DNA from: CAZUXY01 sp964624235
GTDB lineage: Bacteria > Spirochaetota > UBA4802 > UBA5368
Assembly: GCA_964624235.1 (NCBI GenBank)
Contig: CAZUXY010000023.1
Span: forward strand, 1-64,000
DNA: 64,000 nucleotides
Reading direction: 5' to 3'
In this document: positions 26,200 through 36,100 of the stretch, in pieces
How positions within the stretch are numbered: position 1 is the first letter of the stretch
Layout of the letters: each line of letters begins with the position of its first letter
The notes under the pieces: generated by a model
What the model was told of the DNA's origin: nothing
What the model saw: only the letters and a program-made list of their open reading frames with translations
The model's database searches: none
Made by a program: the position numbers and the translations under genes

Positions 26200-27759
26200 A
26201 TGGCATCGATATGGGCGCGTGACACTGTGGGAGACATTACCAGGAGGGCCTCGGCGAAGTACGGCACAAAAAAAGCGGTTGTATTCAGGGACCAGGTACT
26301 CAGTTTCAATGATCTGGAAAGACACGCGTGCCGGTTTGCGCGTCTTATGCGTTCCATGGGCATAAAAAAAGGCGACCGTGTGGCCGTGGATGCCTACAAT
26401 TCGCATTATTATCCCATTTCGTTCTTCGGGCTTGCGAAGATCGGCGCCGTGCAGGTTCCCATTAATTACATGCTCAATGCCGAAGAGATCGCGTATATCA
26501 CCAACCATTCCGGGGCAAGAGTATTTATTGTTGAGGATGCCCTCTACCCGGTTATAGAAGCTTACCGGGAAAGGTTTACCTCTGTTGAACAATGGGGATA
26601 CCTCCCCCTGGGCGGGGGCGTGGTGCCCGAGGGGTTTTTCAGTCTTCCGAACGAGCTCGATACCGCGGATGACACCCCCATTGATACCGACATCTGTCCT
26701 GAGGACATAGTACAGATCCCCTATACCAGCGGGACCGAGTCGAAACCCAAGGGGGCGATGCTATCTCATCGCGCCCTGATGTCACAATACTGCAGCTGTA
26801 TCTTCGACGGTGAATATGAGTCATGTGATGTGAGCCTCCATGCGCTGCCGCTTTTTCACTGCGCGCAGCTGCATTGTTTTCTCACGCCGATGGTATATAC
26901 CGGCGCCGCGGGTATCATACTTCACCGCGCCGATCCGCTGGAGATGATTAAAAGCGTCGAGAGATACGGGGTGACCCACATGTTTGCGCCCCCGACGGTC
27001 TGGATAGGCATTCTGAACCATCCGGAATTGGGAAATTATGACCTCGGCAGTTTGAAAAAGGCCGCTTACGGGGCTAGCATAATGCCGGTAGAGATCATAC
27101 ACAGGCTTACCGAAACCTTCCCCGGACTTCGACTCTGGAATTATTACGGCCAGACCGAGATGGGCCCCGTGGCGACCATACTCAAACCCGATGAGCAGCT
27201 GGTCAAACCGGGGTCAGCCGGGAGACCGGTATTGAATGTTGAGACGATCCTGATGGACGATGACGGAGGGGCCGTTCCCGGCGGGGAGGTCGGTGAAATC
27301 GTGCACCGTTCCGGGCATGTGATGACGGGCTACCTCGATGATCCGGAGAAGACCGGTGAGGCATTTGCCCATGGCTGGTTCCACAGCGGCGACCTGGGAA
27401 GGTTCGACGAGGAAGGGTACCTCTACATAGTGGACCGTAAAAAAGACATGATCAAGACCGGGGGGGAGAACGTCGCCTCCCGCGAGGTGGAAGAGGTGCT
27501 TTACCAACATCCGGGTGTTGAAGAGGCGGCCGTGTTCGGCGTTTCCGATCCCAAATGGATAGAACTGGTGACGGCCGCCGTAGTGCCCAGGAAAGGCGCG
27601 GCAATAACGGAGGATGATATCATCTCTTACGCGAAAGAGCGCCTGGCGGGATTCAAGTGCCCTAAAAAGGTGTTCATAGTCGAGGGGTTGCCCAAGAACC
27701 CTTCGGGAAAGATCTTAAAGAGGGAGCTGAAACAGCAGTTTTCGGAGGTAACGGCCTGA
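26200..27759 (+). CDS. AMP-forming acyl-CoA synthetase (fatty-acid--CoA ligase family)
   Basis: ANL-superfamily enzyme of 519 residues that activates a carboxylate through an acyl-adenylate. The P-loop-like motif is IPYTSGTESKPKGAMLSH, the A4/A5 region YYGQTEMGPVA binds adenine, GWFHSGDLGRFDEEGYL contains the ribose-binding Asp, and the C-terminal lid ends with PKNPSGKILKREL with the catalytic Lys. Its start is preceded by AGAGGTGAT. Chain-length specificity cannot be told. It stands alone, divergent from the CrtI-like gene. Confidence 0.9.
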   Translation: MASIWARDTVGDITRRASAKYGTKKAVVFRDQVLSFNDLERHACRFARLMRSMGIKKGDRVAVDAYNSHYYPISFFGLAKIGAVQVPINYMLNAEEIAYITNHSGARVFIVEDALYPVIEAYRERFTSVEQWGYLPLGGGVVPEGFFSLPNELDTADDTPIDTDICPEDIVQIPYTSGTESKPKGAMLSHRALMSQYCSCIFDGEYESCDVSLHALPLFHCAQLHCFLTPMVYTGAAGIILHRADPLEMIKSVERYGVTHMFAPPTVWIGILNHPELGNYDLGSLKKAAYGASIMPVEIIHRLTETFPGLRLWNYYGQTEMGPVATILKPDEQLVKPGSAGRPVLNVETILMDDDGGAVPGGEVGEIVHRSGHVMTGYLDDPEKTGEAFAHGWFHSGDLGRFDEEGYLYIVDRKKDMIKTGGENVASREVEEVLYQHPGVEEAAVFGVSDPKWIELVTAAVVPRKGAAITEDDIISYAKERLAGFKCPKKVFIVEGLPKNPSGKILKRELKQQFSEVTA

Positions 27760-27964
27760 ATGTACACCAGCCTGCCGTCCCCTGGCTGACGGTCTTTTCA
27801 TGCTCCTCTTTCGCAATGGTCGTTCCCGCCAATACGGTGATTCGTTCGGGGGCGGCGAGACCCCCGCGAACCGGGAGCTTTTGCGGGGTATGAATTTATC
27901 CTTGCACAACGCCCCGTAGGCGCCTAGTGTGTCGCAAATCCTTCATGAATCCCCGGAGTCTGAA

Positions 27965-28822
27965 ATGATCAACCGCCGAACAAAAAGCCGATACATCACG
28001 GTGATCGCCGTACTGGTTTCGCTCCCCCTTCTCCTTTCAGCGAAACATGCCACGCAAGAGGCAAGGGTGAGTGTGGTCGCCTATCACACCTTTATCGGTA
28101 AAAAAAACATTCCAACCGATTTCAGCATCGAGGAGCTTCGGGAACAGATGAAAGCGCTCAGGGAGAAAGGGCTGCGCATTGTGACCATAGATGATGTGGT
28201 CAATGGGAGAGTCGCGGGGAACAGGAATGTAATGATCACCGTCGATGACGGAAATAAAAGCGTGTACCGGGCCTATCGTGAGGTGTTCGAACCGCTGGGT
28301 ATTAAACCCATGCTCGCGATTTATCCCAATATCATCGGCCGCCGTAAATACGCACTTACCTGGGAGCAGCTGAGGGAACTCGAACGGAAAGGCTGTGAGA
28401 TCGCCGCCCATGGTTTTTATCATCTGCCGCTCAAGGAAAAGCTGTACAGGAAAAGCAAGCGGGACTTTGTCAACGAGATAGTTAAATCGAAAAAGGTGCT
28501 CGAAGAGAGGCTCAACCGGCGTATACGGTATTTCGTCTATCCCTCGGGGGAAACATGCACCGAGGCGGTGAGGCTGCTGCAACTGGAGGGTTTTAGGTGC
28601 GCCTTCACCATAACCTGGGGCACCGTGAAGGTCCCCCTGGATCGCAACGCGGACCTGTATGAACTGCCCCGCTATATGCTGGTGAAGGAAAACTGGAAAA
28701 GCGTATTCGCGCTCTTCGATAAAAGGCGGGACGGTGAAGAGAAGAAGCACAGGATAAAATACGTGCGGAAGATGATGGTAAAAAACCCGAATCAAAAGGC
28801 GGATTCACGGCATGTCCGTTGA
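27965..28822 (+). CDS. Polysaccharide deacetylase (NodB-like), exported
   Basis: NodB-fold metal-dependent carbohydrate esterase, 285 residues. Motif 1 (TFDDG in the family) reads ITVDDGNKS with both Asp present. Motif 2, HGFYHLPL, supplies the two metal-binding His. YFVYPSGE corresponds to motif 3. It starts at ATG 27965 behind GGAG and has a basic N-terminus plus hydrophobic segment YITVIAVLVSLPLLLSA, a signal peptide or anchor, placing it in the periplasm, where it could trim peptidoglycan or exopolysaccharide. Its end overlaps the MFS gene end by 18 bases, tail to tail. Confidence 0.85.
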   Translation: MINRRTKSRYITVIAVLVSLPLLLSAKHATQEARVSVVAYHTFIGKKNIPTDFSIEELREQMKALREKGLRIVTIDDVVNGRVAGNRNVMITVDDGNKSVYRAYREVFEPLGIKPMLAIYPNIIGRRKYALTWEQLRELERKGCEIAAHGFYHLPLKEKLYRKSKRDFVNEIVKSKKVLEERLNRRIRYFVYPSGETCTEAVRLLQLEGFRCAFTITWGTVKVPLDRNADLYELPRYMLVKENWKSVFALFDKRRDGEEKKHRIKYVRKMMVKNPNQKADSRHVR

Positions 28823-29995
28823 GTTGTCGGAGCAAGTCTTGAAGTTCCCGAACCTGAAGATGGAGATGAAGGCGAGCATAAGGAAAAAACAGAGCACCCA
28901 GAACACACTCCTGTGGCTGAATTCGAGCAGTGCCCCGCTTAAAATACCGCCTATTCCTGAACCGATAAACTGGCATGAGTTGTACAATCCCATGACCGTA
29001 CCCTTTATACGGGTATTGGGATGCCGGGAAACCGCTGCCGGAAGCACCGGTGAAATAACGCAGTGTCCCGCGTAAAACAGCATGAATGAGGCGACATAGC
29101 CGGCCAGACAACCGCACATGAGAGCGACCGCCACGCCGGCGAACTCAAGGCAGAGACCTGTCGTGATCACAGGAACCGTGCCCTTGCGGTCGGCCTTCCT
29201 GCTGAAATAATACATAAACGCCGTTCCCACCAGGGACATGGGAACATAAATCTTCCACATGTGTGATACGCCAATTTCATTTTTCAACAGCAGCGGCATC
29301 ACGAAGAATACGCTGTTGAGATTGAGGTTTCCCACGAAGCCGATGAGGTTCAGCCGGCCGAGATCGGGGTTGCGGACCGCCTCCATAAGGCTTTCTTTTT
29401 TGATGTCGATGATCTCATCTTTTTCCGCTTCATGGTTGGCGGTATATTTCAGGGTATAAAGGATGGTGATGAATATAATCCCGGCGCAGAGATAGAAAAG
29501 AAAGGGAACCCCTGCTTTTGCCGCGATTATGGGACTCAGGGTGAATCCTGAAATCACCGCAATACCCATTGAGATGCCCACGTACGAAAGGGCCGAATTC
29601 CGCCGGTTTTCATCAACACCCTCGGTAAGCCAGGCCATGGTGACCCCCGAGATGGCCCCCGAACCCGCTAGCCCCCTTGCGGCTATCAGCGCGTAAATAC
29701 TCCCGGACATCCCCGAGAGTATGGTTCCGGCCATATAGATGATCAATCCCAGAACGGTAACCTGTTTTCTGCCCCAGCTGTCGGAAAGTTTTCCTACTGG
29801 AACCTGTAATATGGTCTGCATTATACCGAATATACCCACCGCCAGACCGGCCAGCACGCCGGTGGAATAGGACAGTTCGGTGGCGAAGATCGAAAAGATG
29901 GGGATGATCATAGATACCCCCATCATGCGCAGGCCCATGACCAGGCTTATTCCGAAAATCAGTTTTCTTTCGTTTTCGTTGAAAGGAGATGGCAT
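28805..29995 (-). CDS. Major facilitator superfamily transporter
   Basis: It has 396 residues and about 12 hydrophobic segments. The MFS signature between helices 2 and 3 is GKLSDSWGRKQV, and GSGAISGVTMAWL resembles motif C of antiporters (drug/proton efflux type). The middle cytoplasmic loop is charged (NHEAEKDEIIDIKKES). Substrate unknown; multidrug or metabolite export is the default reading. The gene stands alone, divergent from purH. Confidence 0.88.
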   Translation of the reverse strand: MPSPFNENERKLIFGISLVMGLRMMGVSMIIPIFSIFATELSYSTGVLAGLAVGIFGIMQTILQVPVGKLSDSWGRKQVTVLGLIIYMAGTILSGMSGSIYALIAARGLAGSGAISGVTMAWLTEGVDENRRNSALSYVGISMGIAVISGFTLSPIIAAKAGVPFLFYLCAGIIFITILYTLKYTANHEAEKDEIIDIKKESLMEAVRNPDLGRLNLIGFVGNLNLNSVFFVMPLLLKNEIGVSHMWKIYVPMSLVGTAFMYYFSRKADRKGTVPVITTGLCLEFAGVAVALMCGCLAGYVASFMLFYAGHCVISPVLPAAVSRHPNTRIKGTVMGLYNSCQFIGSGIGGILSGALLEFSHRSVFWVLCFFLMLAFISIFRFGNFKTCSDNSTDMP

Positions 29996-30350
29996 ACGGT
30001 CCCCGGCTATAACAGTGGAAGGCTAACGAAAGAGACGTCTAATTTCCACCATATTTTTCAGGATGATCCCATGTATGCGCCGGAAAGTCGACCATTTCTG
30101 AATGATACGGCGTTTCACTTTTCTCGACGGTCCCCCCATGGTATACATACCTGAGATATAGATGGTTGACAATATCTGCAGAGAGTGAATTTTACCATGG
30201 GTGAGCTATAATCCGCAAAAAAAATGCTTGTCATTTCATGGACAGCATTTTCAATAGTACAAAAATATTTAATTATTCGGTAAAAAATATTAAATATTAT
30301 TAAAATTTAATATAAATATTTAAATACCAGTTTATTTTTTTTTAAAACTT
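29996..30350. other. Intergenic region upstream of the IMP cyclohydrolase gene, with a hairpin and an A+T tract
   Basis: 355 bases without a gene. A TATAAT at 30207-30212 would start transcription near 30219. Immediately after lies a hairpin at 30221-30251 (AAAATGC/GCATTTT plus TGTC/GACA with one bulged T). It is followed by roughly 90 bases of almost pure A/T up to the start codon. A TTGACA at 30166-30171 lacks a good partner at the usual spacing. No Shine-Dalgarno precedes the ATG at 30351. Confidence 0.5.
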
Positions 30351-30944
30351 ATGCCTGTAATAACACGCACCATTATAAGCCTTACCGACAAATCTGGGAT
30401 TACGGATTTCGCCCGGGAACTGCAGGGTTTCGGTGTCGAACTGATCTCAACCGGGGGAACCGCGCGGCTGCTCAGGGAGTCGGGGTTGAAGGTGGTGGAT
30501 ATTTCGGAATACACGGGCTTCCCCGAGATCCTTGATGGAAGGGTAAAGACGCTTCATCCCCGCGTTCACGGCGGGCTTCTTGGACTGCGCGATAATCCTG
30601 AACACGTCGGGGTAATGAAGAAACACGATATAAAGAACATAGACATGATTGTGGTCAATCTCTATCCCTTTGAAGAGACCATAGCAAAACCCGGCTGTAC
30701 CCTGGAACAGGCAATAGAAAATATCGATATCGGCGGCCCTTCCATGCTCAGATCCGCCGCTAAAAACTATATGAGTGTAACCGTGGTGATCGATCCCGCG
30801 GATTACCCGATGGTCCTTGACGAGATGAAAGCGAACAAGGGCGCAGTATCCTCCCGTACGAATTATAAGCTGGCGCTAAAGGTTTTCAAGCGCACCTCTG
30901 AATATGACGGTATGATCGCCCGGTATCTGGAACAGCAGCAATAG
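30351..30944 (+). CDS. purH: Stand-alone IMP cyclohydrolase (PurH N-terminal domain only)
   Basis: IMP cyclohydrolase closes FAICAR to IMP, the last step of purine synthesis. Bacterial PurH is normally about 510 residues with a C-terminal AICAR transformylase. This protein has 197 residues and ends after the cyclohydrolase/MGS-like domain. Its blocks are intact: SLTDKSGITDFARELQ, ISTGGTARLLRESG, GRVKTLHPRVHGGLL, NLYPFEET, and ENIDIGGPSMLRSAAKN, which bind substrate phosphate. The following sequence contains a stop and no transformylase remnant, so this is a split form rather than a truncation; the transformylase must be encoded elsewhere. No clear ribosome-binding site precedes ATG 30351. Confidence 0.88.
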   Translation: MPVITRTIISLTDKSGITDFARELQGFGVELISTGGTARLLRESGLKVVDISEYTGFPEILDGRVKTLHPRVHGGLLGLRDNPEHVGVMKKHDIKNIDMIVVNLYPFEETIAKPGCTLEQAIENIDIGGPSMLRSAAKNYMSVTVVIDPADYPMVLDEMKANKGAVSSRTNYKLALKVFKRTSEYDGMIARYLEQQQ

Positions 30945-31073
30945 CTGATTCAGTAACAGCCGTGCGGATTGGTGCCGCTCAGTAGTGTCGTGATCAAGAC
31001 GTCGCGGGCCCGTACACACCCGCGCCGCATATATAAATGGGAGTCTATAAAAATCAAATTTCGGAGGTACTAG

Positions 31074-33059
31074 ATGGCTGAAGTCACGCTTAAGGAAATT
31101 TATCCGGTTCCGGAGAAATTCAGGAAAAAGGCGTATATCAAGAGTCGGGGCGACTATGAAAAGATGTGGAAAGAATCCATCGCCGACCCCGAGAAATTCT
31201 GGGGAAAGATCGCTGAGGAGTATATAACCTGGTTCAAGAAATGGGACAAGGTTATGGACTGCAACTACGGGAATTCCCCCGACAAACTGTGGATCAAGTG
31301 GTTTATCAACGGAAAGCTCAACGTTTCGTACAACTGCCTGGACCGTCATCTCGAGAAACGGGGTAACCAGGTCGGCCTGATATGGGAAGGGAACGATCCG
31401 AGCGAAAGCAAGAAGTTCACCTACAAGGAACTGCACGAGCAGGTCTGCAAATTCGCCAACGTGCTGAAGAAGAACGGTGTCAAGAAGGGCGACCGTGTAA
31501 CCTTCTTCCTGCCCATGATCCCCGAACTGGCCATAGGTATACTGGCGGCAACCCGTATCGGCGCCATCCACTCTGTGGTGTTCGGAGGGTTTTCGGCCGA
31601 GGCCCTCAGGGACCGTATCCTGGACTGCGATTCGCAGGTAGTGGTCTCATGCGACGGAACGTTCCGCGGCGCCAAAGCCGTTCCTCAGAAGGATAATGCC
31701 GACGCGGCGATAGCGCAGTGTCCCAATGTACGCCTTCATATTATAGTAAAACGCGTGGGCGACAAGGTCGCGGTCAAATGGAACGACAAAATCGACAAGT
31801 GGTATGAAGCCGAGATGGCGTCAGTCACCGCTGACTGTAAGCCCGAAGAAATGGACGCCGAGGACCCGCTCTTTATTCTCTACACCTCCGGCTCCACCGG
31901 CAAGCCCAAGGGGGTAATGCATACCACCGGAGGGTATCTCACCTATGTGGCGTATTCCCATAAAATGATCTTTGACTATCAGGAAGGCGACATCTACTGG
32001 TGTACTGCCGACGTCGGCTGGGTAACCGGTCACTCTTACATCGTCTACGGCCCGCTGGCCAACGGCGCCACCACCATCATGTTTGAGGGTGTTCCAAGCT
32101 ACCCGGATTTCGGGAGGTTCTGGGCGGTAGTCGAGAAATACAAAGTGAATATTTTCTATACGGCACCCACGGCCATCCGCGCCATCGCGAAAGAGGGCGA
32201 CTCGTGGGTGGACAAGCACAATATCAAGTCTATACAGCTGCTCGGTTCCGTGGGCGAACCCCTTAACCCCGAAGCGTGGAACTGGTATTACAACAAGATC
32301 GGCCGCGGTGAATGTCCCATCGTCGACACATGGTGGCAGACCGAAACCGGCGGTATCCTCATAACCCCGCTGCCCGGCGCCATTGATATAAAACCCGCCA
32401 TGGCGACGGTACCCTATTTCGGCGTAAAGCCCAGCATCGTTGATGACGGCGGCAAAGCGCTGGAGGGCGTTTGCGAAGGGAACCTCTGCATCGATCTGGC
32501 ATGGCCCGGACAGATGAGGGGAGTATACGGCGACGACAAGAAGGAAAGGTTCTTCAACACTTATTTCGCACAGTTCCCCGGCAAGTACTTCACGGGTGAC
32601 GGCTGCCGCCGCGACAAAGACGGTTATTACCAGATCACCGGTCGCGTGGACGACGTTATCAATGTTTCCGGTCACCGCATGGGCACTGCCGAGGTCGAGT
32701 CCGCCCTGGTATCCCATCCCAAAGTGGCGGAATCGGCGGTTGTGGGATATCCCCACGAGATCAAAGGCCAGTCCATATACGCTTTCGTGACCCTGAACAC
32801 CGGCGTGCAGAAATCAGATGATCTCAAGAAAGAGCTTATAGCCCATGTGCGCAAGGAGATTGGACCCATCGCCACCCCGGAAATCATACAGTGGGCCGAT
32901 GCGCTGCCCAAGACCCGCTCGGGAAAGATCATGCGACGGATACTCAAGAAAATCGCCGCCGCTGACTTCAACAAAAGCGGATACGGGGACATTTCCACCC
33001 TTGCCGATCCTTCCGTCGTGGACGTGCTCATGGATGATGCAAAGGGTATAAAGAGATAA
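31074..33059 (+). CDS. acs: Acetyl-CoA synthetase (AMP-forming)
   Basis: Acs activates acetate to acetyl-CoA via acetyl-AMP. The protein has 661 residues, typical. The N-terminal ACAS_N region is present, then LYTSGSTGKPKGVMHTTGGYL (adenylation P-loop), the ADVGWVTGHSYIVYGPL block specific to acetyl/propionyl-CoA synthetases, VDTWWQTETGG with the acetate-pocket Trp, and GRVDDVINVSGHRMGTAEVE. PKTRSGKIMRR contains the Lys that is reversibly acetylated in homologues. Ribosome-binding site CGGAGG lies eight bases upstream. A bidirectional terminator separates it from icmF. Confidence 0.95.
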   Translation: MAEVTLKEIYPVPEKFRKKAYIKSRGDYEKMWKESIADPEKFWGKIAEEYITWFKKWDKVMDCNYGNSPDKLWIKWFINGKLNVSYNCLDRHLEKRGNQVGLIWEGNDPSESKKFTYKELHEQVCKFANVLKKNGVKKGDRVTFFLPMIPELAIGILAATRIGAIHSVVFGGFSAEALRDRILDCDSQVVVSCDGTFRGAKAVPQKDNADAAIAQCPNVRLHIIVKRVGDKVAVKWNDKIDKWYEAEMASVTADCKPEEMDAEDPLFILYTSGSTGKPKGVMHTTGGYLTYVAYSHKMIFDYQEGDIYWCTADVGWVTGHSYIVYGPLANGATTIMFEGVPSYPDFGRFWAVVEKYKVNIFYTAPTAIRAIAKEGDSWVDKHNIKSIQLLGSVGEPLNPEAWNWYYNKIGRGECPIVDTWWQTETGGILITPLPGAIDIKPAMATVPYFGVKPSIVDDGGKALEGVCEGNLCIDLAWPGQMRGVYGDDKKERFFNTYFAQFPGKYFTGDGCRRDKDGYYQITGRVDDVINVSGHRMGTAEVESALVSHPKVAESAVVGYPHEIKGQSIYAFVTLNTGVQKSDDLKKELIAHVRKEIGPIATPEIIQWADALPKTRSGKIMRRILKKIAAADFNKSGYGDISTLADPSVVDVLMDDAKGIKR

Positions 33060-33081
33060 CACGACTGTAGAGCTTGAAAAT

Positions 33082-33112
33082 AAAAAAGGCGGGGATTTTC
33101 CCCGCCTTTTTT
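33082..33112 (+). terminator. Bidirectional intrinsic terminator between acs and icmF
   Basis: AAAAAAGGCGGGGA (33082-33095) pairs perfectly with TCCCCGCCTTTTTT (33099-33112) around a three-base loop. Both strands end in a T run, so it can serve the converging acs and icmF transcripts. Confidence 0.92.
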
Positions 33113-33127
33113 CGCGCCTGCCCGGAA

Positions 33128-36100
33128 TCACATGTTCCTTCTGTATTTGCCGCCTGTCTCGTAGAGTACGCTCGTTATCTGGCCGAGACTGGCCGACCGT
33201 ACGGTCTTCATTATCTCGTTGAAGATGTTGCCTCCGTCGAGTATGGTTTCCTTCAGCCTTGCGAGGGCCCGGGGCGTCTCCACGCGGTGTCTTTCCTGGA
33301 AAGCGCGCAGGCTGTTGATCTGGGCCATTTTTTCATCATAGGAGGCGCGGGTCAGGGTAATGGGCGGCCGTACATAACTCTCCTTCATGGTCTCCGGATT
33401 CAGGTAGGTGTTCACGCCGATTATGGGATAGTCTCCCGTATGCTTGCGGTGTTCATACGCCAGCGATTCCTCCTGTATCTTTCCCCGCTGATAATGGCTT
33501 TCCATGGCGCCGAGCACGCCGCCGCGGCTGTTCAGGGAATCGAATTCTGCGAGTACCGCCTCCTCCACCGTATCGGTGAGCTTGTCTATGATGTAACTGC
33601 CCTGGAGGGAGTTCTGGTTCTTGAAGATACCGTATTCCCTTGCGATTATGAGCTGAATGGCCATGGCGCGCCGTACCGATTCCTCGGTGGGCGTGGTAAT
33701 GGCTTCGTCGTATGAGTTGGTATGCAGGGAATTGCAATTGTCGTTGAGGGACATCAGCGCCTGCAGCGTGGTGCGGATATCGTTGAACTGTATCTCCTGT
33801 GCGTGCAGGCTCCGTCCGGAGGTCTGTATGTGGCATTTCAACCGCTGGCTTGCTTCGTTTGCGCCGTAGCGGTACTTCATGGCAATGGCCCATATGCGGC
33901 GGGCCACCCGGATGAGCACGCTGTATTCCGGTTCCATGCCGCTGGAGAAAAAGAAGGAGAGGTTGGGGGCAAAATCGTCGATTTTCATGCCCCGGCTCAG
34001 GTAGTATTCGACATAGGTGAAAGCATTCGCCAGGGTGAAGGCAAGCTGTGTGACCGGTGTGGCGCCGGCCTCGGCGATGTGGTATCCGCTTATTGATACG
34101 GAATAGAAATTCCTCACGCCGTTATTGATGAAAAATTCCTGTATATCACCCATCATCCTCAGGGCGAAGGTAGTGGAGAAGATACAGCTGTTCTGGCCCT
34201 GGTCCTCTTTCAGTATATCGGCCTGTACGGTCCCCCGCACGGTCGTCAATACGTATTCTTCAATGGAAGCCCGTTCCTTCCCGGAGGGAGCCCGTCCTTT
34301 TTCCCTGGTGAACTTCTCTACCTGCTGGTCGATGGCGGTGTTGAAGAAGAACGCAAGCATGATCGGCGCCGGTCCATTGATGGTCATGGACACCGAGGTA
34401 TTGGGATCGCACAGGTCGAATCCGGCGTAGAGTTTTTTCATATCGTCCAGGGTGCAGATGCTGACCCCGCTTTCGCCTATCTTTCCGAAGATGTCAGGTT
34501 CTTCGGTCGGGTCCTCTCCATACAGGGTGAGGGAGTCAAAGGCGGTGGAAAGGCGTTTCGCCGTATCGTTTCTGGTCAGATAATGAAAGCGGCGGTTGGT
34601 TCGCTCGGGAGGACCTTCGCCGGCGAACTGTCGCTTCGGGTCTTCATCGGTACGGCGGAACGGGAACACACCCGCGGTGAACGGGAAGTATCCCGGCAGG
34701 TTTTCTTTTCTGAGCCATTTAACCGTTTCAGACAGAGCCGTGAATCCGGGCAGCGCCACCAGGGGAATGTCCAGTCCGGAAAGGGACTCGTGCGCCAGGT
34801 TGACGTGTATATCACGGTCACGCACGCGGTAGGTCATCACATTCGACATGTAGAGCCGCCGCGTCTGGTTCCATTTTTCAAGGATATCACGGAACCCGGC
34901 GCCCAGCATCTGGAAACGCGCATCCCCGGTAAGGATTTCGCCGCTTTCATCGACCAGAGACTCCAGATTTTCACCTCTGATGGTACGTACACTGTCAAGG
35001 GTTTCGTTATGATAGTCCCTGATTACGGTGGAAATCTCAGAAAGATAACCGCTCCTGTCTTCCGGTATTATATGATAGCTGAACCCTGATCTGATCGCGG
35101 ATGAAGCCGTCGAAGGCGCCTCCCAGTCGATCAATCCGCGTTCTTTCAACGAGGACACCAGCCGCCTGAAGAACACCTCCAGGCCGGGATCGTAATAATT
35201 GTTGGCCATGGTGGCCAGCACCGGAAGTTCCTCGTCGGGCGTGGCAAAATCGTTATTGTTTCTGCGGTATTGCTTGCGGACGTCCCGCAGGGCGTCCATG
35301 GAATTGCGGTGGTCGAACTTGTTGATCACTACAAGATCGGCGAAGTCGAGCATGTCTATTTTCTCAAGCTGCGAGGGCGCCCCGAAGTCCGAAGTCATGA
35401 CATAGATCGAGAAATCCGCGAATTCGGTTATACGGATATCTCCCTGGCCGATGCCGGGTGTTTCAATCATGATAAGGTCGAAGGCGGCCGCCTGAAGCAC
35501 ATCGATGATATCGTTTATCGACCGGGGCAGCTCGGTGTCGGATCCCCTGGTGGCGATGGAACGCATGTAGATACGTTGAAAGTCGAGAGAGTTCATCCTT
35601 ATGCGGTCACCGAGCAGGGCGCCGCCGGTTTTCTTCCTGGTGGGGTCGATGGCGATGAGGGCGATTTTCCTGTCGGGGTAAACCGAAAGGATCCTTCTCA
35701 GGAGTTCGTCTTCAAGACTGCTTTTCCCGGAACCGCCGGTCCCGGTGATACCGATGACCGGTGCTTTCCCGGCCATGGATTTTACGGTGTCCCTTACCTT
35801 ATCGAATGCGTTTCCCTCCTCCGCCATGGAGATGAGACGGGTTATGGTCAATGAATCCTTGGCCTGTAATTTTTTTCCCCAGTCTCCCTGCAGGGAGGGG
35901 TACTCGACGCGGGAAGCCCTTTGAATGATGTCGTCGATGATCCCCGAGAGGTTCATCTTCTGACCGTCCTCGGGTGAGTAAATACGGGTTATGCCGTATT
36001 CTTCGAGGTCACTGATCTCTTCGGGGGTTATTACTCCTCCGCCCCCGCCGAATATTTTGATAAAATCGACGCCGTGTGAGGTCAGCAGGTCTTTCATGTA

